From: an uncultured Clostridiaceae bacterium
GTDB lineage: Bacteria > Bacillota > Clostridia > TANB77 > CAG-508
Reading direction: 5' to 3'
DNA length: 48,431 nucleotides
Assembly: GCA_947577025.1 (NCBI GenBank)
Contig: CANPTO010000016.1
Location: forward strand, 1-48,431
In this document: in pieces, positions 30,901 to 35,479 of the stretch
How the letters are laid out: each line of letters begins with the position of its first letter
Numbering within the stretch: the first letter of the stretch is position 1
Made by a program: the position numbers and the translations under genes
Notes under the pieces: generated by a model
What the model was told of the DNA's origin: nothing
The model's input: the letters and a program-made list of their open reading frames with translations, nothing else
Database searches by the model: none

Positions 30901-31850
30901 TAGACGAAAAAGAAGTAACACCAGGAGACCTATACTTCTATAAAAAGACAATAGAAGGAACAACAGTAATAAATACACTACAATATGAAAAAGCAAAATA
31001 CAAAGTAGAGCATTATAGAAGAAACTTAGATCAAGAGCTAGAAGGATATGAATGTGAAGTAGAGTATTTTGAAGAATTCCCAGGAACATTTGTTACTGCA
31101 GTTCCAAAACAATATGAAGGATTTACAGAAAATACAACACACCCAAATAGAATACCTTCAGGAACAGTAACAAGTGATGGAATGTTAGTATTAAGACTAT
31201 ATTATGACAGAATAAGTTATAACATTACATATGAGTTAAACAAAGGAACAGCAACAAGAACATTACCAAAAACCTATACATATGGAAGAGAAATGTATTT
31301 ATCAAGAAAAGTAGAAAGAAAAGGTTATCAATTTGTAGGATGGTATGACAATCCAAACTTTGAAGGAGAGCCTATAACCAAAATTGGAATAGGAGAAACA
31401 GGAGACAAAACATTTTATGCAAAATGGAGTGGAAGTGTAATAAGCTCAGAAAAATATAAAATAAACGAACAAAAGAAATACATTACACAAGTAAGTCCAG
31501 AAACAAAAGTGCAAGACTTTTTAGCTAATATAGAAATAGATGGAGAAGCAAAAGTATATGACCATCAAGGAAACGAAGTACAACCAGACAAGATAGTAGG
31601 AACAGGATATAAAGTAATAATAGAAACAGAAGGAGTAACATACGAATATCAAATAGCAGTAAGAGGAGACTTAGACGGAAACGGAAAAATAAGCATAACA
31701 GACTTATCAATGTTAAACCAAAGAGCAGTAGGAGACAAAAAATTATCAGATATCCAAGAAGCCGCAGCAGACATAGATGGAAACGGAAAAATAAGTATAA
31801 CAGACATATCTATGCTAAACCAACATATAGTTAAAAGCATTACACTATAA
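15939..31850 (+). CDS. Giant 5303-residue surface protein: Glug beta-helices, SpaA and Cna_B repeats, C-terminal dockerin
   Basis: ATG at 15939 after AGGAG; a membrane helix (residues 18-38) exports it. Architecture: four Glug/beta-helix modules (about 65-1730), each ending in WDFEN.W and EGSMPYL or similar; about 17 SpaA-like prealbumin domains (about 1740-3965) with the typical Lys and ETEAPxGY-type Glu that form isopeptide bonds; a KVEHY MucBP-like unit near 2050; ten Cna_B repeats (about 3970-5015); a second KVEHY unit and a Listeria-Bacteroides-type repeat; then a beta domain and a type I dockerin (GDLDGNGKISITDLSMLNQ and ADIDGNGKISITDISMLNQ) at about 5243-5303. No LPXTG or C-terminal helix follows the dockerin. 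The role is probably an extended adhesive stalk held through dockerin-cohesin binding (inference). The frame is uninterrupted and has no in-frame CGG. Confidence 0.9.
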   Translation: MKGNENMKKIENRNVQVLKLLVGLVIFCAILAIGLITLPKTKKINQVANNENLAAEEQQVTVPSGYTGITNAAEFQKISENLSGKYILMSDINMAGVNFEVIASTGSFTGILDGNYHTISNLNIESSAQNVGIFGTMSSATVKNLTINNVNVKAQNTTASINVGVIAGYATGSSITNIKVIGTNSITNETSSSSVYMGGILGQQRSGYITNTRVDAEIITNNESTYAIYTGGITGYSSYSSSNLAVQITNTYANVQITTNTKGQAYVGGISGQFSGYYNSSTHQYLGKVQLCYSIGRITVNSDGQVAGIVGSASGAQISNTYSVCKIEGADNTQIGGIIAYAGNNVTAGLSYYSKELISDYVNTEIYNSGTQTMTQEMFKKETFVNWDFENTWAIKENEGSMPYLKNIGTEQEVLRENFEFTEYEGNGTEQNPYIIKTVEQFQNLKLCTSAAYFKLGNDLNFENIANFEVIGDTNANYNKRFIGHLDGNNHKISNINIESDAQYVGIFGYINAATIKNLIIENINVNATNTTQALYVGGLVAYAENGVAIDNVRIIGTSSITTENAAALLEMGGIVGDLRNGTMSNCSMTGTIHANVKENNTTAIYMGGIAGNIYRNNVNNITKVENCYANVQIDSNKTYRTNAGGIVGSTGGSNSNNQVEISQVYSTGTIIVKNSTISQAIGGIAGNTSLCKVLNSYSTLNIKGEDNNSSSDIGTAIGYISSASVSNVYSAGKIEGTFASTFIGGMIKGNNGTITNSYWSAEQTGENSNTLSGGTVVLTNKLFKKNTFEGWDFENVWAIKENEGSMPYLRSVGVENDVLKENFEYIEYDGEGTQENPYIIDTTEKFQKMHLFTTEEYFKIVKDLDFSKVENYKPIRDNTAPFIGHLDGNGHTISNINIENTDKEYIGIFGYIKNGSIENLNIKNVNVTTSEMKKRKYQGILAGSIENTTINNVNIIGENTLVTNETTNYSDYVGAITGEQKEGTIENVSVSGTQITALGEIGGIVGYQTGGIIKGSNFDGIINGAGNVGGITGVLNNTKQNAINIEKSYANVKILPSSSSYGGNIGGILGSSTHSATVIANVQEVYSNGTIILNETITQNVGGIVGSAGNTKISNAYSTVNITGNNTSSSTYIGGIAGRTNVAITNTYYAGKIQGEYTTNYVGNILGYNNGYNATMIDNLKSNYWSPEEISSSVKVLNIGTDVFTAALFRAETFKDWDFENIWAIKEDEGSMPYLKNVGWDSDVDTQNYSYLPIDGCGTEEKPYIIDTAEKFNRIRLIKSEAYYEITNDLDFSELTDYAPIGENANLPFKGHIEGNNHKILNLNFESGNKNIGILGYIKDATVKNLQLENIEINSIGTKPTEIGGAAGYNIGILSGYTDGSTIENIKILKNVKVGNKEATDTNTNIGGIVGYAINTTISNIEISDIKVVANTLSSAYIGGVAGNINSTTIDRAKLSNVVVANEENTLQGTTQANYRTIYAGGITAYQSGGKISNSSVSGRVIVNSEAGAFAGGAVGYAAAINASEVLIEHTYSTANVEVNSKSTGNVGGLIGYAYTTGSTATRQSATIAEVYATGNITIANTSSYAGGLIGQMYYMNLRNAYSTGDITIKDGAISPYVGSLIGYIANSSAKPTSTTVTNCYAIGKINCDATNAKIGGVVGLIQITTSKIIYNSYWSPKLTGVEEATNTQETPKTVQELLHQDAYETWDFENVWNIEPNGGSLAYLRNMEVPEDILSSELDYETRVAVKRMSTDKTPLEGGSYVVKNTANQVVREGVSNKKGNFYIKDLEAGTYTVQETEAPAGYMLNDQVFTFKLTEDGKTVDVETNEEIQIEIISDILKIEIQNKELGTNKAVSGSQIGLYNEDGTEALGADGKHIRMTTDYLGKVVLTKVPEGTYKYKQISVKTGYKVNETEYTVTVKPNGEVTFKENNEGIIYSEKIKVNANITVKDIDTEKPIQGVKIALYNESKLAVLNEEGKQVIITTNSNGTAIFENVPVGTYYYKEISVPDEYMMNYSLYKFVVNQNETIFYYTNEGTIYNTVKEAPYKVEHYKQKTDLSGYELVESEEIIGRTGDQVSVNSKQYEGYTLNTYVNGTIIKGKVKSDGSLVLRAYYDKLLQTNFNINISNIDEQNGNAIQGTNYTVSLQYAIGMPLQNMYKTTDENGNINIENILGKNFMYVYIRQTEINEEYFQDKSSRYVQIKVNGEGQVELTGIKSDRIQARVENNTLYITHTNISKDYTNTIRVNAVDNIDKDIKIANVNFEVVYPDGRIKNIRTDEEGIAQIANIKAPGTGTFLYEISQLNTITGYKENKEPIYVNITFNNNGNIVDAIMLSELGKTRLYTLEEALNQNASVITQQDGTTKNLIANINVNQVRDENNPIFSAYNLKIVEQDLETNEKIEGVKYKIIQKRTIGEMSNVITASKITNNEGIITLGVTNGDEVSLTIKRIAAAEGYKLQKEEIEVKLIKNSNGEYVLKEEIEGVSIDNESKTILVNRTLFKTNSSYNEGHQKVNNTIYITKVDEELRPLQGVVLELRELTTGASWELKTDDNGLAKILSEDLVAALGSEFPQKLVTNEGKLTFWITEKTVPVGYERIDEDIGFEAYYETTPEGTLEISYMNVLDGLSYYHIVNQEYSQYEEEEYTQVDIKLKVINKYSSIVDKAKLNTLVIEKVDSKNENKKLANASFEITLTYPTSGKVRAVKTTGSSGAATIGRLYFPEGTTTIQIVEKTAPIGYILENTPKILKVTNNAGTITVEGGQINEAGVITVKIPNEQKEYARPYKIVIQKRDSQTFEKIDYTADFDINITNQSGSKSYERTTKEGVATLTGLNGVGSIQIQIRETDAPIGYKLNNEIKTFYITKPSYEGQIELDTSKTNAENIIISGNTIYVNVYDEREERPEYPMIQIKKVSNSNIMFGLSGAYFKVTMPNDTYKTSATYFSGYANIPIREAVSGRYIIEEISAPNGYIAGKKVAMDITFDENQNITSCNLVTNLGTEYANNIISKNVYGKRLDISIGNEPIEQIKDYSSYKIKIDKVSSLNRDIKLDDALFEIAIKQQNGSNYRLSKETKEERGIYINSLTGTGRIEVSLSELKSPVGYILDGKTKELAFTRNPQTKELVLDVNSLENIEASDIEVNNNTHTITITVEDEPRTYTPVIREDGTPDPYIPEGKKYNSIIIENEDIDNYSIKIEGTTFKTYRKGSYISQGKTNKKGLTTISLGNTEYYTTEQYVIQNYEMENGWYIRNRDVELEITYNSEGKMVSAQFISGHIDAKNRIVAEVDDSVDYVGKNIIKVKIRCEKRTYTPITSTTEEPKETISGGKPITILPEEKPSPIIGTVHENEPDFGIQIEKVNIYNSRIKVANAKYAIYILNEDTNESISIIQNTDASGKIFISGLLGYGNFKITAVEISSPEGYALDEHRQEIRISRNEESEMITILDDDLGSNATARVDNMNKIVKMTIEETPSTVGFGLLKQDYQDEEIALKNSKFEITDLETNDVHEITTGEEGMAYSSLPIKEDGQHRFKVKETQAPGGYSILTNEVILKVNYINGLIASATVEGSDDYAYVTTQNEQYVEINILNGKIPEGIKYDVELIKADAYYSSITFENAKIKIDIDHEKGLQGLTKTALTNESGKIAINNIYGTGKAYIKITEIEPPPGRRFDLKEKQVVLNINEETGWIKLDQETRNVDVFVDNDNKKVTIRIRNYPDGTFVIGANKVDSLDNSLMLYGARYSVQLEGSSKTYQTVQYSDGLLALQDIPMPSPTASGIYTYIIKEVEAPFGYTLDTTPTVLKVEVSKVKGINKITNAYVESGNGEVQKFGDEYVHLKFKDTLQDIGGEVSDPYTIIINKVDSLNHRYVIKGAIIGVSVHAESGESYYKEMETDENGQIILSRINGTGKITVKLEELHAATNYKIASSVRTVTFERDPETKAITIDEIEQKGVEAVEKDGNVEITLENEIDTGKATIIQTTKVWQDNEKQQERRPENIKLQVKRDGEVVQEYTISNKEDGITFTNLPKYDEEGNEIVYEIVEAEENSGDLKFYVSSIEGNTITNTFTVPTDKIELEVHKIWVDNELQALRRPEKIKIQIKHNGEIVQEKEILSTDEKVTFTDLPKYNSDGEEIIYEIAEAEVNNGDLKFYVSSIDEETNTITNTFTVPEEKTSIPVTKIWVDNSNSALKRPEGVIIVAKRGEAQVGQVLLTEANAQEENGNIWEGQIGNLQKYDTNGNEIQYEIAEKEVNEGDLKFYIQQINQETKTVTNTFTVPEEKTSIDVTKIWEDNSNSALKRPEGIIIVAKSGGIEKGQVILTVANALEENNNIWKGQIENLPKYDANGDLVEYEIDEKEVNVGDLKFYVKNINQETRTITNTFTVPDEKTSIDVTKIWEDNNNSALKRPEGVIIVAKSEDGIEKGQVQLTVADALEENNNIWKGQIENLPKYDENANVIEYEIDEKEVNEGDLKFYTKTIDQETKTVTNTFSIPTEKTSIDVTKIWEDNSNKALKRPESVIIVAKSEGVEKGQVILTVANALEENNNIWKGQIENLLKYDANGDKIEYEIDEKEVNAGDLKFYVKTINEETRTITNTFTVPEEKTSIDVTKVWEDNNNSALKRPEGVIIVAKSEDGIEKGQVQLTVANALEENNNIWKGQIGNLQKYDANGNEIIYEIDEKEVNVGDLKFYVKTIDQETRTVTNTFTVPDEKTSIDVTKIWEDNNNSALKRPESVIIVAKSEGIEKGQVILTVANALEENNNIWKGQIKNLPKYDANGDIAEYEIDEKEVNVGDLKFYVKTIDQETRTITNTFKVPEEKTSIVVTKIWEDDSNRALKRPESIIIVAKSEDGIEKDQVILTVANALNGDNNIWQGQIQNLLKYDENGNEIVYEIDEKEVNVGDLKFYVKTINQETRTVTNTFTVPEEKIGMMVTKIWIDNNNKELKRPEGVIIVAKRGEEEIGQVLLTEENAIIGNKNIWQGQIENLPKYDENANEIIYEIDEKEVTPGDLYFYKKTIEGTTVINTLQYEKAKYKVEHYRRNLDQELEGYECEVEYFEEFPGTFVTAVPKQYEGFTENTTHPNRIPSGTVTSDGMLVLRLYYDRISYNITYELNKGTATRTLPKTYTYGREMYLSRKVERKGYQFVGWYDNPNFEGEPITKIGIGETGDKTFYAKWSGSVISSEKYKINEQKKYITQVSPETKVQDFLANIEIDGEAKVYDHQGNEVQPDKIVGTGYKVIIETEGVTYEYQIAVRGDLDGNGKISITDLSMLNQRAVGDKKLSDIQEAAADIDGNGKISITDISMLNQHIVKSITL
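16130..21125 (+). repeat. Four Glug/right-handed beta-helix modules in the giant gene
   Basis: Each module of 1.0-1.5 kb starts with GTE/GTQ-E-(N/K)PYII or equivalent, carries many GGI(A/V/I)G turns and SYA/STGxI strands, and ends with W-DFEN-W. End motifs lie near 17098, 18313, 19588 and 21061. Confidence 0.8.
27840..30980 (+). repeat. Array of ten Cna_B repeats, period about 321 bases
   Basis: Copies start with a form of TKIWEDN followed by ALKRPEG and end with TNTFTVPEEKTS. Starts are near 27850, 28142, 28435, 28756, 29077, 29400, 29722, 30046, 30366 and 30690. Copies 4-8 are nearly identical in DNA, which invites repeat-number change by recombination. Confidence 0.88.
31664..31847 (+). 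other. Dockerin-encoding segment
   Basis: Two duplicated calcium-binding loops with the D-x-D-G-N-G-K-I-S-I-T-D pattern, each followed by a helix with SMLNQ. Type I dockerins bind cohesin modules; no cohesin gene is in this window. Confidence 0.85.
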
Positions 31851-31862
31851 AATAGACAAAAA

Positions 31863-31928
31863 AGTGGCTGTAAAAAAAGGAAAGATTTGGGACGCGTCCA
31901 AAACTTTCCTTTTTTTACAGCTCTTTTT
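31863..31928 (+). terminator. Terminator of the giant gene, built from a dispersed repeat
   Basis: A perfect 18-bp stem (31867-31884 with 31904-31921) encloses TTTGGGACGCGTCCAAA, itself a palindrome, and is followed by T residues. The unit GGAAAGATTTGGGACGCGTC recurs at 48411 and, with one change, at 41702 and inverted at 41787. Confidence 0.85.
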
Positions 31929-32066
31929 TGGAGTATAGGAAAAATCAAATTTCCCATTTCTTTTTCGCTTCGTTCAAATACGCACATAGTAATGCCAGTC
32001 GTTGGAGCTATAAAAGCTGAATACTAACAAATAGTAAAATAAAATTTATAAAAATATGTAAAGTTA

Positions 32067-32095
32067 TTCACAAAAAGATATTTTTATGTTAAAAT
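32067..32095 (+). promoter_or_regulatory. Promoter of the SDR gene
   Basis: TTCACA at 32067-32072 and TAAAAT at 32090-32095 with a 17-base spacer, about 50 bases before the ATG at 32146. Confidence 0.5.
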
Positions 32096-32145
32096 AGGTA
32101 AATATATTATGTATATATAAAAACAAATAGAGTAAGGAGAGAAAT

Positions 32146-32914
32146 ATGATAGCACTAATAACAGGAGCTTCTTCAGGTATAGGTAGAGACATTGCAAGGT
32201 ACCTAAGTAAGCTAGGATATGACATAATAATAACTGCAAGAAACGAGGAAAAACTGGTAAATTTAAAACAAGAATTAGACCAAAATAACACATGTAAAAC
32301 AGATATAATATTAGCAGATTTATCAAAAACAGAAGAATGCAAAAGACTATATAGGCAAGTAAAAGAACAATATGGTGGCATAGACCTACTAATAAACAAT
32401 GCAGGTTTTGGTGTGTTTGGTGAGTTTACGCAAACAAGTCTAAATAAAGAGCTTGAAATGATTGACACAAATATAAAAGCAATGCATATATTAATGAAAC
32501 TATTTTTAAAAGATATGACCAAAAAAAATAGTGGAAAAATATTAAATGTAGCATCGATAGCAGGATTTATGCCAGGTCCACTAATGGGGGCATATTATGC
32601 AAGTAAAAGCTATATAATAAAAATTTCACAAGCCATAAAAGAAGAGCTAAAAAAAAGTAAAAGTAAAGTAACAATTAGTATACTATGTCCACGGTCCAGT
32701 AAGCACTAACTTTAATAATGTAGCAAATGTAAAATTTAACCTAAAAAGCCTAACAAGTCAAGAAGTAGCCCAATATGCAGTAGAAAAGACACTAAGGGGA
32801 AAATTTATAATAATACCAGGAACTATTACAAAATTAGCCAAAATACTAGCAAAAATAACTCCAGATGAAATAGTAAGCAAAGTATGTTACCATATTCAAG
32901 AAAGAAAGTATTGA
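32146..32914 (+). CDS. Short-chain dehydrogenase/reductase, interrupted by a +1 frameshift at CGG
   Basis: Frame 0 gives 187 residues and stops at 32709. Dropping the C at 32692 restores 255 residues ending at 32914. Family marks: the TGASSGIG nucleotide-binding loop (residues 5-12), NNAGFG, the catalytic Ser in NVASIAG and YYASKSYI (Tyr and Lys). The break falls inside the conserved CPGPV motif: the DNA reads TGT CCA CGG TCC AGT instead of TGT CCA GGT CCA GTA. The residues after the break (STNFNNVANVKF and the rest) are a normal SDR C-terminus of the DltE/YqjQ type. The substrate is unknown. Good binding site AAGGAGAG; own promoter. Either a CGG-dependent frameshift makes the full enzyme or it is a fresh pseudogene. 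Confidence 0.85.
32692..32694 (+). other. CGG frameshift site 2 (CCA-CGG-TCC)
   Basis: Removing C32692 restores the SDR motif CPGPV. The codon after the skip is GGT (Gly). Confidence 0.85.
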
Positions 32915-33073
32915 ATATTTTAGGTTCAATTTATGTTGTAATACCAAATTACGGAAAACATAACAAAAAAATTTTTTTGAATAAAATAAATAAAGATGCA
33001 AAAAATAAATATAATATATTGACTTTAATTATAATATAGTGATATAAAGTAAGTATAAAATGTAGCACAATTA

Positions 33074-33102
33074 TTGATGTTATGTAAAATATGTGATATA
33101 AT
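33074..33102 (+). promoter_or_regulatory. Promoter of the antitoxin-like gene
   Basis: TTGATG at 33074-33079 and TATAAT at 33097-33102 with a 17-base spacer. Confidence 0.65.
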
Positions 33103-33144
33103 AAATGTACTAATGATGAAAAATAAATAGAGGAGATGGAAATT

Positions 33145-33318
33145 ATGGCAACAAAAAGCTTTATGAAAAATATAGTTATAAAAAATAGAACATCAGCAAA
33201 TTCTTTTATTAGTGCTTTGGAAAATGCAGAAAAAAAAGGAAGAAAAAAAGTAACGATTAATAAACCTGTAAAAGAAATAGAAAATAAAGAAATTATAAAG
33301 AAAATGTTTGGAGTATAA
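33145..33318 (+). CDS. Small basic protein, probable antitoxin of a GNAT-type toxin-antitoxin pair
   Basis: 57 residues from the ATG at 33145, which is correctly spaced after GAGGAG; the ATG at 33136 overlaps that site. The sequence (ATKSFMKNIVIKNRTSANSF, ALENAEKKGRKKV, then KEIIKKMFGV) resembles short proteins encoded just before GNAT-fold toxins in Clostridia. The next ORF starts 4 bases after the stop, the tight coupling typical of such pairs. The identification rests on memory of the family and on context, not on a search. If its toxin is dead, as the next gene suggests, this is an orphan antitoxin. Confidence 0.45.
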   Translation: MATKSFMKNIVIKNRTSANSFISALENAEKKGRKKVTINKPVKEIENKEIIKKMFGV

Positions 33319-33322
33319 AAGT

Positions 33323-33445
33323 ATGTCATATAATGTGATAAATTTAGAAGATATATATAATTCAATTTGGGAAAAGGATGTTCAAAATCTTTTAAGTGAT
33401 TTTGAATAGTGATGTAGAAAATTTTATTCTTGTTTTTTATTATTG
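33323..33445 (+). pseudogene. Truncated, frameshifted GNAT-toxin-like remnant
   Basis: Frame 0 codes 28 residues (MSYNVINLEDIYNSIWEKDV and eight more) and stops at TAG 33407-33409. Shifting by +1 after the Phe codon (TTT-G-AAT) gives NSDVENFIL, like the DVENFL motif of GNAT-type toxins, before a TGA at 33443-33445. The remaining catalytic part is absent; the integrated element begins about 50 bases later. This +1 shift involves G before AAT, not CGG. Probably cut by insertion of the element and then decayed. Confidence 0.45.
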
Positions 33446-33496
33446 AATAGGAAAAAATTAATGGAAGAAACATATATAAATAGAAAAACTAAAGTG

Positions 33497-35091
33497 TTAA
33501 TAAAGTGCTAGATATAAAAATAGAGTATCAAGTAAAAAACATATAATTCTTGATACTCTATATATTTGAAGCTTTGGTGAACCGAACCGTTTAACAAGCG
33601 TAAACGGGTCAGTTACTAATTCACTCTTTATATCTTCAACCAAGTCAACCGTTAAAGTAATTGGCTTGTTTCCAACATTACAGATTATAACTAATTCATT
33701 GTCATAGACAAGTATTGAATTAACTAACATATCAATTAAGACTTTTCTGTAACTGTCATCTAGTATATCACCATCTTGTAGCCTTGTCAAGAAAAATTTT
33801 ATTTCTTTTTCGGAAAGTTTGAATATTTTTGCCATTTCTAGCATAAATTGACTTTGTGTTTCTTGAAGTTCTATCTCATTTTGTGTAATTCTGTTGCTAA
33901 TCATATCTATATGTTGTCCTTGCTCCAAAGCAACCATTAAGTTTTCTATGTTTTTGTTAATTTGTTTCTTTTTCTTTTCTAGGTTTTTAATCACTATGTT
34001 TGAGTTATTTTCCTTTTGACAAGTTTCGTATATCTTTTTAGAGATTTTTTCAATGTTCTTTTCTGTAAGTAGAGTTTTTAACTTTCTAACTACTTTGTCT
34101 TCGATATAGTCCTTTGGTATAGTTCTATTCTTGCAACTTTTGTCATTTCTCTTGTTACAACGATAGTATCTATACATTTTTGCAGTTTTAGAGTTTCCAG
34201 ATTTTCCAATATAGTTGCTACCGACAATGTCCGCAAAATATTTTTCCTGTTAGTAAATATCTTTCTGTTGCCTTTTTAATTCCTGGAGAGTGTTTGTACT
34301 TCTCTTTAATGTTTTGCACCTTTTCAAATAACTCATCATCTATAATTCTTGGAACTGCATTCGGGAATTCATTTTCTTTTCCGTAAGTGTTAATTCCTAT
34401 GTATTTTTTGTTGTTGAATAAGTGTTGTAGTGAATTTTTGTTAAATGGTTTGTTTCTGCTATTTTTGTACTTGTTATCATTAAGGAATTTTATAATATCT
34501 TTAACTGGTATATCGTTCGCTCTCATTTCAAATACCTTTTTCACAATAGGTGCTGTTTCTTCATCAATGACAAGTTTCTTTTTCTTGTATGTGCCAAAGT
34601 CTTGTATTTCTAATTTATAGCCAAGTGGTGGTTTTCCACCGTTAAATTGTCCCCTTTCTGCATTAAGCCTACCGTTCCTAGATATTTTTACACTTAATTC
34701 TCTCGAAAAATATTCCCCAACCCCTTCAAAAACGCTTTCTAATAATGCTCCGTGCAGGGTCATCTGTGATATTTTCTTTTGCTGAAATTACTCTGACTCC
34801 GTTCGTTGCTAATATAGCCTTATATTTAACGCTGTCTGTCTTACTCCTACTAAATCTATCTAGGGCATAAACAAGAACAAACTTAAATGTTTTGTTAGCA
34901 CTATCAGCTATCATTTGTTGGAATTGTGGTCTTTCATCAGACCTACCACTAATTCCTTCATCAATATACTCCCCAATAATATTATAACCATTTCTTTCTG
35001 CAAATGCTTTACACTCTATTAGTTGTGCTTGTGTTGATGTTTCATTTTGCTTTTTACTCGAAAATCTACCATAAAATACTACATTTTCCAT
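33497..35091 (-). CDS. Large serine site-specific recombinase, interrupted by two +1 frameshifts at CGG
   Basis: Three minus-strand pieces (35091 down, 34763 down, 34177 down) join into 530 residues when one C is skipped at each of two CGG codons (34752-34750 and 34224-34222). The resolvase domain has YGRFSS with the catalytic Ser, ALDRFSR and EGISGR. The recombinase domain follows (NGGKPPLGYKLE), then a zinc ribbon restored only after the skip (CGHCGSNYIG ... YRCNKR ... CKNRTI) and a coiled-coil (KNLEKKKKQINKNIENL). The breaks hit the conserved glycines of DPAGALLES and CGHCGS. It is the likely integrase of the element at 33.5-41.1 kb. A further CGG at 33589-33587 lies in frame near the C-terminus and seems to be read as sense, though the last residues also overlap a terminator hairpin, so the true end is uncertain. 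Confidence 0.88.
33521..33560. terminator. Bidirectional hairpin at the recombinase end
   Basis: TAGAGTATCAAG (33521-33532) pairs perfectly with CTTGATACTCTA (33549-33560), with A/T runs on both sides. It overlaps the last codons of the recombinase frame as drawn. Confidence 0.7.
34222..34224 (-). other. CGG frameshift site 4 (TGT-CGG-TAG)
   Basis: On the minus strand frame 0 reads CGHC then CGG and TAG. Skipping the C gives CGHCGSNYIG, the standard zinc-ribbon start of large serine recombinases. Confidence 0.88.
34750..34752 (-). other. CGG frameshift site 3 (GCA-CGG-AGC)
   Basis: Skipping the C changes DPARSIIRK into DPAGALLESVFEGVGEYFS, the conserved segment between catalytic and recombinase domains. 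Confidence 0.88.
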
Positions 35092-35121
35092 TTTTCAATA
35101 CACTCCTTTTCATATTTACTT

Positions 35122-35391
35122 TTAACATTTAATTTCTAATGCTAGTGATGAATTTTGTATTTTAATATCTTTCACTAATACAAGAATTTTCTCTTTTAGT
35201 TTTTGATAGATTAAATCTTTGTAGTTTTCATAAAATTCCTTTGTAGTTTCTTGTATTAACCAAAGTTGATATTCTTTTTTGTGTTCATTGATATAGTTTT
35301 TAATATCTTGTGATTTAATCGCAAAGGCTAACATTTCAATTTGCTTGTCATCTAGTAAAAGTTCTTTCTCTAATAAGTTAATTCCTTTCAT
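35122..35391 (-). CDS. Small helical protein of the integrated element, unknown function
   Basis: 89 residues from the start at 35391-35389, which follows TAAGGAGGG (35410-35402); the longer frame to 35463 lacks a binding site. It is rich in Lys, Glu and Leu and predicted helical (NLLEKELLLDDKQIEMLAFA, then KEFYENYKDLIYQKLKEK). No recognisable domain. It lies in a minus-strand run behind the HUH replication gene and ahead of the recombinase, so it is probably co-transcribed cargo or an accessory factor. Confidence 0.5.
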   Translation of the reverse strand: MKGINLLEKELLLDDKQIEMLAFAIKSQDIKNYINEHKKEYQLWLIQETTKEFYENYKDLIYQKLKEKILVLVKDIKIQNSSLALEIKC

Positions 35392-35479
35392 AATAGTAAT
35401 TCCCTCCTTATTTTTGAAATTTTGCTTGAATAGTATATCTATTAAGTGAAATACACTACTCAAGCAATTTCTTCTTGCA

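Noticed and set aside
27840..30980. Cna_B array considered as a CRISPR or other DNA-level repeat
   Set aside because: The period is about 321 bases, all copies are in frame and protein-coding, with no short repeat-spacer pattern. No CRISPR array was seen anywhere.
22468..31089. Antisense ORFs of 60-170 codons across the giant gene
   Set aside because: Same shadow effect; the sense frame is continuous with clear domains.
31649..31987. 112-codon minus-strand ORF with FERSEKEMGNLIF at its start
   Set aside because: It runs through the terminator and into the dockerin region in antisense; the sequence reflects repeat DNA, not a protein.
32686..32710. SDR taken as a naturally short 187-residue enzyme
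   Set aside because: The stop falls within the CPGPV motif and a perfect SDR C-terminus continues in the next frame.
8063..33440. ATTTTATTCTTGTTTTTTA shared by 10983 and 33419 as a third MITE fragment
   Set aside because: The match is 19 A/T-rich bases with no terminal repeat nearby; chance similarity is likely.
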